Shown here: piece after piece, positions 50,401 through 57,983 of the stretch
How the letters are laid out: the number at the start of each line of letters is the position of its first letter
Position numbering within the stretch: the first letter of the stretch is position 1
Source: Agarivorans aestuarii
GTDB lineage: Bacteria > Pseudomonadota > Gammaproteobacteria > Enterobacterales > Celerinatantimonadaceae
Length of the DNA stretch: 64,000 nt
NCBI RefSeq assembly: GCF_019670125.1
Contig: NZ_AP023033.1
Span: 3,497,501 to 3,561,500 of the forward strand
Reading direction: 5' to 3'
The notes under the pieces: model-generated
The model's input: only the letters and a program-made list of their open reading frames with translations
Told to the model about the DNA's origin: nothing
Databases searched by the model: none
Translations under genes and position numbers: made by a program

Positions 50401-50798
50401 TGGTGTCGGCCGATGCCACAGAAGCGCCTTATTTCAATGCCGCTGAAGAAATTCACGAGCCAGCGTTACACAATGACTACCTGGCTAAACCCATGCGCGA
50501 TAACGCGCTACTGGAAAAAGTCGCCAAAGCCTTAGCCATAGATTGGAACTACCAAAATACCAGTACGCAAAGCGCCTCGCCCGAGCCGCAAGCGCTAAAC
50601 ATTCAACTAAACCAAAGCCAGCGCGAACAGCTGCAAGAAATCGCAGAAATGGCGCAACTAGGCTTTGTACAAGGGATTGATAGGCTAATAAAAAACCTCG
50701 AAAAAGACAGCGCATTACACACCATAACTCGCGCCCTAAGAAAGGAATTAGAACAGTATCAATTTGCCAGCATTACCGCTTATTGTGAAAGGTTGTAA
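47427..50798 (+). CDS. NCS1-type permease fused to a hybrid histidine kinase
   Basis: 1123 residues. Residues about 1-475 form an NCS1-like (cytosine/purine/allantoin permease type) domain with about 12 helices and the early motif SVARVSNTALGAISFLALEA. A Cys-rich segment follows (about 495-545, including CTVCQNHFEIEDLASCPAYG and CSLCC), possibly a metal-binding module. Then two more helices (565-630), a linker coiled coil, HisKA with phospho-acceptor His680 (GISHELRTPLN), HATPase_c with DSGVGIS and GTGLGLT, and a receiver with Asp966 (LLDISMPDMNGW). I infer a transporter-like sensor for a nitrogen compound, like CbrA for its solute:sodium symporter fusion. It is divergent from urtA and followed by its response regulator 4 bp later. 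Confidence 0.88.
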   Translation: MKDQHVFKARRNYNRWVANQTLEDYALRFTSKNARKWSVARVSNTALGAISFLALEAIGGALILNFGFNNSLIAILLVSAIIFFCGLPISYYAARYGVDIDLLTRGAGFGYIGSTITSLIYASFTFIFFAIEAAIMASALELLFNIPLSIGYLISAVVVIPLVTHGITFISRFQLWSQPIWLVLQVAPLIFILWHESSAINNWLQFEGKQESGNSGEFNLHLFGAASGILFSLMAQIGEQVDFLRFMPEAKKKHRACWWVALLSAGPGWIIVGALKILLGSFLVVLAINAGVAEDVAGDPIQMYQVAFSYMSQSPLVALSLAGIFVLVCQLKINVTNAYAGSIAWSNFFSRLTHSHPGRVVWLVFNVIIALLIMELGIYAALEDILGIYSNVAVAWVGALVADLVINKPLGYSPKHIEFKRAHLYDINPVGVGSMVIASVLSIYCYTGNAGDTAQALAPYIGLSTAFVCSPIIAILTKGRYYLAREPSLLQAHQGECTVCQNHFEIEDLASCPAYGGAICSLCCTLDARCHDQCKENARFGQQLSQFVSLVLPKAVSSLMNTRLLNFSGLMALIALLIASLFYLVYSRIPVTEFATKAAVSATLSHVFFLLMIIVGVLVWLFVLANDSRQFALDESQRHTELLSREISAHEVTDQALQQAKETAESANQAKSRYLTGISHELRTPLNSVLGYAQLLEKSPTLAPEHTAKVSLIKRSGEHLADIIEGLLDISRIEAGRIELQRDEVAIGELLDDLVEMFSLQAKSKGITFIYNPSPYLPNWVTADETQLRQILINLLSNAVKFTQQGSVTLDVYYRNQVAEFTITDSGVGISEQDIERIFKPFERVEKRDIPSSPGTGLGLTITQLLTDIMGGNISVSSEIGKGSSFKLSIMLASLNKDQQPQSVQAPVKSIKGPSKTVMVVDDDPNHRNLVSEILSPLGFVVHEANDALCCLSNTYLSAIDLFLLDISMPDMNGWQLLKKLRSNGISVPIIMVSADATEAPYFNAAEEIHEPALHNDYLAKPMRDNALLEKVAKALAIDWNYQNTSTQSASPEPQALNIQLNQSQREQLQEIAEMAQLGFVQGIDRLIKNLEKDSALHTITRALRKELEQYQFASITAYCERL

Positions 50799-50802
50799 TC
50801 TA

Positions 50803-51711
50803 ATGAACGCCACAAACTCAAAGGGACTAATCCTCGTTGTTGACGACGCGACCGAATCGGTAGCCATGCTCAACACCGCCTTAATTGAACAAGGCTACAC
50901 CGTATTAATTGCCATGGACGGGCAACAAGCTCTAAACATTAGCCAACGCATAACTCCAGACTTAGTACTGATGGACGCTTTAATGCCAAATATGGACGGT
51001 TTTGAAGCCTGCCAGCAACTTAAACAAAATACTCAACTTAGCGATATTCCAGTGATTTTTATGACTGGATTAAGCAGCAGTGAGTCGGTAATTAAGGGGT
51101 TAGAATCTGGCGGAGTAGACTACATCAACAAACCAGTAAAACTTGATGAGCTGTTTGCCCGCATAAAAGTACATATCAGCAATGCTCGCCTCACCCGCAG
51201 TGCCCATGGCGCCCTAGATGAAATAGGCCAAGCTAGCTTTACCGCCAATAGCCGAGGCGAAATGATTTGGGTAAGCGCCAAAGCAAGCGAAACACTGGCA
51301 TCGCAGGAGGATTTACCTGCCACAGCAGCAGAAGTGATTAGCCCGCAACTTAAGCAGTGGCTAGCCCATACCCCAGCTAAACACAGCATGCTGTCGCTTA
51401 AAAACCTCAACACAGCGCTGCAAGTCCGCTACTTGGGGCAATCGTCACCGGGTGAGCACTTACTTCGTTTGGTAAACAACGACGACCAGAGCCAGCGCGA
51501 CTCCTTGCGCCAACGCTTCAGCTTAACCGAACGCGAATCAGAAGTGGTGCTGTGGCTAGCACGGGGGAAAACCAATCGAGAAATCGCGCAAATTTTAGAC
51601 ATGAGCCCACGTACCGTAAATAAACATCTTGAAGCGGTATTTACCAAACTAGCAGTGGAAAACAGAACCAGTGCAACAGCCGTTTGTTTGGCCCACTTAA
51701 ACGATAGCTAA
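50803..51711 (+). CDS. Response regulator, receiver + LuxR-type HTH
   Basis: 302 residues from the ATG at 50803, 4 bp after the kinase stop. Receiver domain (about 8-125) with phospho-acceptor Asp58 (LVLMDALMPNMDGF) and the conserved Lys in INKPVK. A middle region (130-225) of unclear fold is followed by a NarL/FixJ-type HTH (LTERESEVVLWLARGKTNRE, about 235-295). It is very likely phosphorylated by the kinase before it and probably controls the divergent urt-fmd operon. Confidence 0.9.
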   Translation: MNATNSKGLILVVDDATESVAMLNTALIEQGYTVLIAMDGQQALNISQRITPDLVLMDALMPNMDGFEACQQLKQNTQLSDIPVIFMTGLSSSESVIKGLESGGVDYINKPVKLDELFARIKVHISNARLTRSAHGALDEIGQASFTANSRGEMIWVSAKASETLASQEDLPATAAEVISPQLKQWLAHTPAKHSMLSLKNLNTALQVRYLGQSSPGEHLLRLVNNDDQSQRDSLRQRFSLTERESEVVLWLARGKTNREIAQILDMSPRTVNKHLEAVFTKLAVENRTSATAVCLAHLNDS

Positions 51712-51716
51712 CTTAA

Positions 51717-52706
51717 AGTTCGCGGCTATTTGAACGCTTTAGCGTGCCTAAAAAGCCGAATTAACCTTCCGCCAGCCAACTGGGCCACAGCGCCTTTTTC
51801 TCTGGCGGGGTAGATGGCACCTACAACCTAATTAAACACCAAGAGCAGTTAGACAATTTAGTGCTAATTAATGGCTTCGACTTCTCCATGCCCCAGCCAG
51901 CTTGGCAACAGCTAGTCGCCCGCTGCCAAAAAACCGCCAAGCTGTTTAACAAAAGGCTAATTTGCGTAGAAAGTAACTTAAAAGAATTTACCGGTTGGAC
52001 AGGCCTAGCCCGCTTTGCCAACTTTGGCGCATCCTTAGCCAGTGTTAGCTTGCTGCTAAACCCCAAAAGCATGGCAATTAGTGGGGCAGTTACCTACGAT
52101 GCGATTAACCCTTCTAACAGCCACCCGTTGTTAGATCCCTTATGGTCTAGCGAGTCCTGCCAAATTTCACACCTTGGGTTAGAAGCCGACCGAGCAGCCA
52201 AAATAGCGCTCATCAAACACTACCCAGAAGCCTTAGACAACCTATGGGTATGCTGGGAAGACCCAAGCAGCAACTGTGGGCGCTGCTCCAAATGTCACCG
52301 CACCTACATGGCTCTGCAGCTCAATAACATTTCCCACTTTCAGTTCTCACAAGAAGTCGAGTTTTCCGCACTAAGTAAACTTAGCCCCAAAAGCGACGAA
52401 GACCTCTCCTTTTACGAATACCTCTACAAACTGGCGATAAAGCAGCACAACCGCCAATTGAGCCAAGTACTACGTAAGATAATTTGGCGTTATCGCGCCA
52501 AAACCTTTGCACGCGAAACCGACCGCCTGTTATTGCATTCTGTTTGCAGCAAGTGGCGACAAAAGAAAATAGCCCATCATCAACTGGCCGACGTAAACGT
52601 ATTTCCCAAATACAGTGACGCCATCCAACTAGAGCGCTTACATCAGCGAATAAAGCAAAACCCCCGGTTTATCTCTAGCGTCAATATCGGCAGTGTTTTT
52701 GATTAA
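51717..52706 (+). pseudogene. 5'-truncated PP-loop ATPase (Asn-synthase/ExsB-like) remnant
   Basis: The open frame from the first usable start (GTG 51861) to 52706 encodes 281 residues. The same frame upstream reads HSAFFSGGVDGTYNLIKHQE, the SGGxDS pyrophosphatase loop (S to G at the last position), but no start codon precedes it after an in-frame TAA at 51762. The C-terminal part has a CGRCSKCHRTYMALQLNN motif and SHPLLDPLWSSE, typical of a family of PP-loop proteins of unknown substrate that are usually about 400 residues long. The N-terminal portion is missing, so the gene is probably dead or was cut by a rearrangement next to the response regulator. A CTG start at 51780 cannot be excluded. 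Confidence 0.65.
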
Positions 52707-52981
52707 ACTTATGCAACTTCAGCAGCACTAAGCAGCAACCATACTCCTGCTTACTCTTAGCTTTAGCTAGCTAAAACCAACATAGCACTGTGATTTTACA
52801 CATGTAAATTGCTTTTCCTTCTTTCTCAAGTGTATCCCACTTTTCGTGCTGACATTTTTGTTATTTTTAGAGCTAGATGGCTTATGTAGCTTGGGAAAGG
52901 TGGTAATCTTGGATTTATCAAATGCGTGAAAAGAGGAAAAATTCCGTGTTTAAACAAGGAGATTTTCCTATTAATAAGCTG

Positions 52982-53401
52982 TTATATGACTACTTGTGAT
53001 GCCTGAAGAGTATATTGTTGAAATTGCGAGGCAAGCTTGCCTTGTTTTATTTATCTTAGGTTGGGTCTGCCTCGCTGTCCTGTTTGTCTTTTTTAGAGAC
53101 TCGAAAGCCTCTAAAGGGGATCGGTGGGTTGCGCTTAACTATAAAATGATGGTCTATAACTGGATTCGAGAAGACAAGCGGGGCATAGCTCTTGCGTTGC
53201 TGCGTCTATCTTTCACATGCATAGTCGTTTGGGTCATCCTCGGGATACTGTCGAGGGGATAAGTTTGCGAGCCATCTATATTTTCACTAAGCGAATAGCG
53301 GTGGCGTCATATAACAAACCAACCCACGTGGACGGCTTTTCGCAGGCTTTAGTCGCTCCGCTCCTCAATTTAGCCTGCTCAATCCGCCCATGGTTGGGGC
53401 G
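52982..53401 (+). mobile_element. Putative integron gene cassette 1
   Basis: Starts at a G/TTATATGACTAC boundary (52981/52982) and ends at the GTTAAC core site of the attC-like element (53401/53402). It contains one short ORF on the plus strand followed by attC, the standard cassette layout of about 420 bp. No integrase gene is in the window. Confidence 0.6.
52999..53262 (+). CDS. Hypothetical small membrane protein (cassette gene 1)
   Basis: 87 residues from the ATG at 52999 (a GTG one codon earlier is possible). Two hydrophobic helices (about 8-30 and 66-86) flank a basic cytoplasmic-looking loop with GDRWVALNYKMMVYNWI. Family not recognised. It fills cassette 1 and ends about 50 bp before the attC-like site. 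No own promoter is evident, as usual for cassette genes. Confidence 0.55.
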   Translation: MPEEYIVEIARQACLVLFILGWVCLAVLFVFFRDSKASKGDRWVALNYKMMVYNWIREDKRGIALALLRLSFTCIVVWVILGILSRG

Positions 53402-53404
53402 TTA
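53311..53404 (+). other. attC-like integron recombination site
   Basis: Outer core sites TAAC...(53312) and GCGTTAAC (53399 on) bracket an imperfect palindrome. CCAACC (53319-53324) pairs with GGTTGG (53392-53397), TGGACGG with CCGCCCA (one mismatch), and GCAGGCT (53342-53348) with AGCCTGC (53372-53378). The central GTCGCTCCGCTCC stretch resembles Vibrio-type repeats. Length about 94 bp, within the attC range. Confidence 0.7.
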
Positions 53405-53421
53405 ACTTTCTAGGAGAGTCC

Positions 53422-54000
53422 GTGGGTCATCCAATCGATTTCGGAAACCTCGAAGAAAAACTTTTTCTTATCCAACAGTTATCCAGTGCCAGTCAAGAGA
53501 ACGCTAAATGGAAATCTAGTTACTTAAAATCTAATAAGGAAGAAGATTGGCAGGTAACGGAACTTCAAATAGAGTTAGAGGATGATTTAGCTTTGACTGA
53601 AACATTGATTAGTAGCTATATGATCGAATGCGCAGTTAAAACAAGAATATTTCAAGACCACTTCACTGAAGATCATTTTGAATGTGGTTTTTCATCGTTT
53701 GACAAAGATGCTATTGATTCTGTGGGTGGAGATATTGGAAACGTACTCAATGGCAGTTTTACTCTTTCACTGAGAGAGAGCTGCAATAAAATAATACATG
53801 CAAAAAAGTTTTATTTAATTAAAGAGAATGAAAACTTAAATATTCCTTACTGGAATGGTTTGTGCCATTTAACCGGAACATTTCAAAAAAAAGAGTGGAA
53901 AATAGAGCTCGATGTAAGAAATTGGGCCGCAGCTATAAATTATTACCATTCTTCATTACAAGAAGAAAGAAGCGAATTTTGGAATAATAACGAAAGTTAA
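53422..54000 (+). CDS. Hypothetical soluble protein (cassette gene 2)
   Basis: 192 residues with a GTG start after AGGAGAG (53412-53418). The protein is acidic, has no signal peptide or membrane helix and is A/T-richer than the surrounding genes, consistent with foreign origin. Family not recognised; visible features are an acidic patch ELQIELEDDLALTETLISSY and an aromatic C-terminal half (VRNWAAAINYYHSSL). The TAA stop is part of a GTTAAC core site. Many cassette genes encode toxin-antitoxin or phage-defence proteins, but nothing in the sequence identifies this one as such. Confidence 0.6.
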   Translation: MGHPIDFGNLEEKLFLIQQLSSASQENAKWKSSYLKSNKEEDWQVTELQIELEDDLALTETLISSYMIECAVKTRIFQDHFTEDHFECGFSSFDKDAIDSVGGDIGNVLNGSFTLSLRESCNKIIHAKKFYLIKENENLNIPYWNGLCHLTGTFQKKEWKIELDVRNWAAAINYYHSSLQEERSEFWNNNES

Positions 54001-54046
54001 CAAGTTGCTTAAACGGACAAAAAACAGTTGGCTTTTGCTCGTTCCT
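53996..54046 (+). other. Truncated attC-like site (left half only)
   Basis: GTTAACAAGTTGCTTAAACG followed by an ACAGTTGGCTTTTGCTCG stretch has the look of the left half of Vibrio/Shewanella-type attC repeats. The complementary right half (an AGCCAACTGT-type segment and GGCGTTA) is not found up to the terminator at 54148. Confidence 0.5.
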
Positions 54047-54147
54047 CGCTTAATAAAAGGGGCAGAGTCACTTTAAATACCTTTGCTTCCCTATCTAGAC
54101 CCTTCTTTCCACTAACATGCCGCCTACAGTTTGAACTTAACTGCTTA

Positions 54148-54177
54148 CAAAAAGACCCAGCCAAGGCTGGGTCTTTT
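54148..54177 (-). terminator. Intrinsic terminator of the glp-type operon
   Basis: Perfect 13-bp stem (54150-54162 with 54165-54177), containing GACCCAGCC, a 2-nt loop, and flanking A/T runs. It lies just downstream of the binding-protein gene. Confidence 0.9.
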
Positions 54178-54192
54178 GATTTACGCACTTGC

Positions 54193-55917
54193 TTATTGGG
54201 CGATTAAATCTTTATAAGCGATGGTTTTACCTTGTGGCTTCTCGTTGGCTAACTTGGCTTTAGGTGAGCCAGGTTGGTTTAGCCAATAAGAGGCGTCTTG
54301 CTTGGGATTAAGCTTAGGACCACACTCGCCTTGCGCGCCACTGCGCTCTAAGCGTGTTAGCACTTTGTCTTGTGCGGCAGCTAGGCCGTCCATGGCTTGT
54401 TGTGGGGTTTTCTCTCCACTGGCCGCTTCTGCCACATATTGCCACCAAAGCTGTGCCAGTTTTGGATAGTCTGGCACGTTGGTGCCAGTTGGTGTCCATT
54501 GTACCCGCGCATCACTGCGGTAAAACTCCACCAAACCACCGAGCTTAGGTGCGGCTTCGGTCATCGCTTGTGAGTTAATGTCTGACTCACGAATAGGCGT
54601 TAAGCCCACCAAGGTTTTCTTAAGCGATACTGATTTAGACACCACAAACTGGGCATACAACCAAGCAGCTTGGCGTCTGTCTAGCGGGGTGGAGTTTAAG
54701 AACGTCCACGAGCCAGTATCTTGATAACCCAGCTTCATGCCCTCTTCCCAGTATGGGCCGCGCGGCGAAGGTGCCATGCGCCATTTTGGCGTGCCATCCT
54801 CATTAACTACCGGTAAACCAGGTTTGGTCATATCGGCGGTAAAGGCGGTGTACCAGAAGATTTGCTGGGCTACGCTACCTTGTGCGGGTACTGGGCCAGC
54901 TTCGCCAAAGGTCATGCCTGGGGCTTCGGGTGGCGCGTATTTTTTAAGCCATTCTACATATTTAGCGGTGGCATAAACGGCCGCTGGGCCATTGGTGGCA
55001 CCACCACGTTCTACGCTTGAGCCAACAGGGTTACAGCCTTCTACCCGAATGCCCCATTCGTCTACCGGAACACCATTAGGAATGCCTTTGTCGCCTGCAC
55101 CCGCCATAGATAACCACGCATCGGTAAAGCGCCAACCTAACGATGGATCTTTTTTGCCGTAATCCATGTGGCCATAGACACGCTCGCCATCAATGGTTTT
55201 TACTTTTTCTGAGAAGAATTCGGCGATATCTTCATAAGCCGACCAGTTTAGCGGTACACCTAGCTCGTAACCGTATTCGGCTTTAAATTTCTCTTTTAGA
55301 TCGGCGCGTTCAAACCAGTCGGCGCGGAACCAATATAAGTTAGCAAACTGTTGGTCTGGTAGCTGATAGATTTTTCCATCTGGCCCAGTGGTAAAACTTA
55401 AACCAATAAAATCTTCTAGATCTAAAGTTGGCAGGGTTACGTCTTTACCCTCGCCTTTTATAAAGTCACTAATGGGTACTACTTTGCCGTAGCGAAAGTG
55501 AGTACCAATTAAGTCTGAATCGTTTACGTAGGCATCATAAATATTACGACCCGACTGCATTTGCGTTTGCAGTTTTTCTACTACATCGCCTTCTTGGATC
55601 AAATCATGATTAACCTTAATACCGGTTATCTCAAAAAATGCCTTGGCTAAGGTCTTACTTTCATATTCATGGGTGGTAATGGTTTCTGAGGCTACATTAA
55701 TTTCCATACCACGAAATGGTTTTGCCGCTTCTGTAAACCATGCCATCTCATCCATTTGCTGCTGCTGGCTCAAGGTAGAAGGCGTAAACTCTTCTCCCAC
55801 CCATTGTTTAGCGGCATCACTGTATTGATCTGCTAAGGCTAAGCTACTACATCCAGCAATGACCATTGCTACACTAAGGCGAGCTAGCTTAAACACTGAT
55901 TTTTTGTTGTAGGGCAT
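54193..55917 (-). CDS. glpV: Glycerol-type ABC transporter substrate-binding protein (GlpV-like)
   Basis: A 574-residue extracytoplasmic solute receptor. The signal sequence (about 1-29) ends ALADQ; an alternative lipobox-like IAGC (Cys22) is also present, so lipidation is possible. The mature part resembles the large GlpV/AglE-type receptors (MEINVASETITTHEYESK at the start of the domain, PQQAMDGLAAAQDKVL at the end). The operon order S-T-P-Q-U-V matches the Rhizobium glpSTPQUV glycerol importer. Last gene of the operon, with a terminator at 54148-54177. The substrate is inferred. Confidence 0.82.
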   Translation of the reverse strand: MPYNKKSVFKLARLSVAMVIAGCSSLALADQYSDAAKQWVGEEFTPSTLSQQQQMDEMAWFTEAAKPFRGMEINVASETITTHEYESKTLAKAFFEITGIKVNHDLIQEGDVVEKLQTQMQSGRNIYDAYVNDSDLIGTHFRYGKVVPISDFIKGEGKDVTLPTLDLEDFIGLSFTTGPDGKIYQLPDQQFANLYWFRADWFERADLKEKFKAEYGYELGVPLNWSAYEDIAEFFSEKVKTIDGERVYGHMDYGKKDPSLGWRFTDAWLSMAGAGDKGIPNGVPVDEWGIRVEGCNPVGSSVERGGATNGPAAVYATAKYVEWLKKYAPPEAPGMTFGEAGPVPAQGSVAQQIFWYTAFTADMTKPGLPVVNEDGTPKWRMAPSPRGPYWEEGMKLGYQDTGSWTFLNSTPLDRRQAAWLYAQFVVSKSVSLKKTLVGLTPIRESDINSQAMTEAAPKLGGLVEFYRSDARVQWTPTGTNVPDYPKLAQLWWQYVAEAASGEKTPQQAMDGLAAAQDKVLTRLERSGAQGECGPKLNPKQDASYWLNQPGSPKAKLANEKPQGKTIAYKDLIAQ

Positions 55918-56014
55918 TTCTTCATTCCTTTTGTTTTTTTAAAGTGCATGTTGTTTTTTGAGGCACCTCTTGATGCCTTTGCACATCCATTTTTGCTCTC
56001 GAGTTTTGTGTTGC

Positions 56015-56287
56015 TTACCCCCATCTCATTACGATAAACAGCCACACCACAGCTACCGCGAAGGGCAGCCAAATGCTTAGTTCGGTCATCCCGATAAAGC
56101 CAAGATGAATAAACGCACTGCTTAACAAGCCAATAAACAATCGATCGCCACGGGTAGTAGCTATCGGTAAAAAACCTTTTCGTGCCACGCAGGGGCTTTT
56201 TAGCTCCCAGCAGGTCATCACAAACAAAATGCAGGCGATGCCGGTAAAAAATAATGCTGATGGAGTTGTCCATGCCATCCAGTTCAT
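56015..56287 (-). CDS. glpU: DUF2160 small membrane protein (GlpU-like)
   Basis: 90 residues from the ATG at 56287 (SD AGGAG), starting MNWMAWTTPSALFFTGIACI. About three membrane helices. DUF2160 proteins are found only in this type of ABC operon; in Rhizobium GlpU is part of the glycerol uptake locus but its function is unknown. It lies 11 bp after the glpQ stop. Confidence 0.82.
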   Translation of the reverse strand: MNWMAWTTPSALFFTGIACILFVMTCWELKSPCVARKGFLPIATTRGDRLFIGLLSSAFIHLGFIGMTELSIWLPFAVAVVWLFIVMRWG

Positions 56288-56297
56288 GTTGCTTCTC

Positions 56298-57098
56298 CTA
56301 TACCCGTCCGAGGGCAAAGCCCTTGGCTACGTGGTTTCTAACAAACCAAATTACTAATACGCCCGGCAAAATAGTGAGCACACCCGCTGCCGCTAATACG
56401 CCCCAATCAATGCCCGAGGCACTCACTGTTCTGGTCATTACTGCAGCAATGGGTTTGGCGTCTACCGAGGTTAAGGTTCTGGCCAATAGCAGCTCTACCC
56501 AGCTGAACATGAAACAGAAAAAGGCGGTTACCCCAATGCCAGAGCGAATAAGCGGAATAAAAATTTTGGCGAAGAAGCGAGGAAAGCTGTAACCGTCGAT
56601 GTAGGCGGTTTCGTCTATCTCGCGTGGCACGCCCGACATAAAGCCTTCGAGGATCCACACCGCTAACGGCACGTTAAACAAACAATGCGCGAGAGCTACA
56701 GCGATATGGGTATCAAACAAACCCACCGATGAGTAAAGTTGGAAAAACGGCAGTAAAAATACCGCTGGCGGCGCCATTCGGTTAGTTAGCAACCAAAAGA
56801 ACAGGTGTTTGTCGCCAATAAAACGAAAGCGCGAAAAGGCGTAAGCAGCCGGCAGCGCTACCGCTAAGGTGATCACCATATTGAGTGACACGTAGTAAAT
56901 CGAGTTCACATAACCCATGTACCAGCTGGCATCACTAAAAATGATGGCATAGTTGGCAAAGGTAAAATGCTCTGGCCAAAAACTAAGCCCGCCGAGTATT
57001 TCTTGATTACTCTTAAACGACATAATCACCAGCCAATAAATCGGTAACAGCAGGAACAAGATATAGGCACTCATCCCTAGTGTTTTTTTCATATTCAT
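56298..57098 (-). CDS. glpQ: Glycerol-type ABC transporter permease GlpQ-like
   Basis: A 266-residue MalG-class permease with six helices and the EAA loop EIDETAYIDGYSFPRFFAKI. It pairs with the MalF-class permease 22 bp upstream. Confidence 0.86.
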   Translation of the reverse strand: MNMKKTLGMSAYILFLLLPIYWLVIMSFKSNQEILGGLSFWPEHFTFANYAIIFSDASWYMGYVNSIYYVSLNMVITLAVALPAAYAFSRFRFIGDKHLFFWLLTNRMAPPAVFLLPFFQLYSSVGLFDTHIAVALAHCLFNVPLAVWILEGFMSGVPREIDETAYIDGYSFPRFFAKIFIPLIRSGIGVTAFFCFMFSWVELLLARTLTSVDAKPIAAVMTRTVSASGIDWGVLAAAGVLTILPGVLVIWFVRNHVAKGFALGRV

Positions 57099-57119
57099 AA
57101 TTGCATCCTTTCGCAGTAC

Positions 57120-57983
57120 TTACTTGCTGTCGTTATGAGTCATAGCGGTGTAAAACAGCCAGCTGACTAACAAAATGATTAAGAAATAAATGATGGAGAA
57201 CGCCCCTGCTGGCCCAATATCAAACTGGCCTACGGCCATTTTGGTGAGGGTTTGGCTGAGGAAGGTGGTGGAGTTACCCGGCCCGCCACCAGTAAGCACA
57301 AAGGGCTCGGTGTAAATCATAAAGCTGTCCATAAAGCGCAGCAGCACGCCAATTAGCAATACGTTTTTAAGCTTGGGAAGCTGGATAAAACGAAATACAG
57401 CCCAGTTAGAGGCGCGGTCTATTCGCGCTGCTTGATAATAGGCATCGGGAATAGCCCGTAAGCCGGAATAACACAGCAAGGCAACCAGCGATGTCCAATG
57501 CCATACATCCATCAGCAATACGGTAAACCACGCATCCATAGGGTTGGCAGCATAGTTGTAATCGATGCCTAGGCTATTAAGTGCCCAACCAAATAGGCCA
57601 ATATCGGCGCGCCCAAAAATCTGCCAAATAGTACCCACTACATTTAGCGGCACCAGCAGTGGTAAAGCTAATACCAGCAAACACACCACCGAGCCGGGGC
57701 CGCGTGATGGCATCATTAAGGCCACCAAAATACCTAAGGGAATTTCGATTAATAACACCGAACCAGAGAAGATAAATTGGCGAATTAGGGAGTCGTGCAA
57801 ACGGGTATCATTAAGAATTTCGCGATACCATTCGGTGCCCACAAAGTAGCGGGTATTGGCATCAAAAATATCCTGTATCGAATAGTTCACCACGGTCATT
57901 AAGGGCACAATGGCGCTAAAGGCCACCAGCGCAAATACGGGCAGTACCAAGTACCACGCTTTATTGGTGTAGGGTTTAATCAT
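57120..57983 (-). CDS. glpP: Glycerol-type ABC transporter permease GlpP-like
   Basis: A 287-residue MalF-class permease. Six helices and the EAA loop AIPDAYYQAARIDRASNWAV. The start overlaps the end of glpT by 8 bp. Confidence 0.86.
   Translation of the reverse strand: MIKPYTNKAWYLVLPVFALVAFSAIVPLMTVVNYSIQDIFDANTRYFVGTEWYREILNDTRLHDSLIRQFIFSGSVLLIEIPLGILVALMMPSRGPGSVVCLLVLALPLLVPLNVVGTIWQIFGRADIGLFGWALNSLGIDYNYAANPMDAWFTVLLMDVWHWTSLVALLCYSGLRAIPDAYYQAARIDRASNWAVFRFIQLPKLKNVLLIGVLLRFMDSFMIYTEPFVLTGGGPGNSTTFLSQTLTKMAVGQFDIGPAGAFSIIYFLIILLVSWLFYTAMTHNDSK

Larger units (their letters stand above)
53402..54046 (+). mobile_element. Putative integron gene cassette 2 (3' end truncated)
   Basis: Begins at the GTTAAC core of the first attC and runs through a 192-codon ORF into the left half of a second attC-like site. 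The right half is missing, so the cassette could no longer be excised. Confidence 0.5.

Noticed and set aside
53281-53404. Reading the palindromic region after the small membrane ORF as a simple terminator
   Set aside because: The stems are imperfect in the attC manner, bounded by inverse core sites, and there is no T-run; an integron site explains it better.
55884-56273. 129-codon minus-strand frame overlapping glpU
   Set aside because: Another frame over the DUF2160 gene; the DUF2160 product has membrane helices and family context, this one does not.
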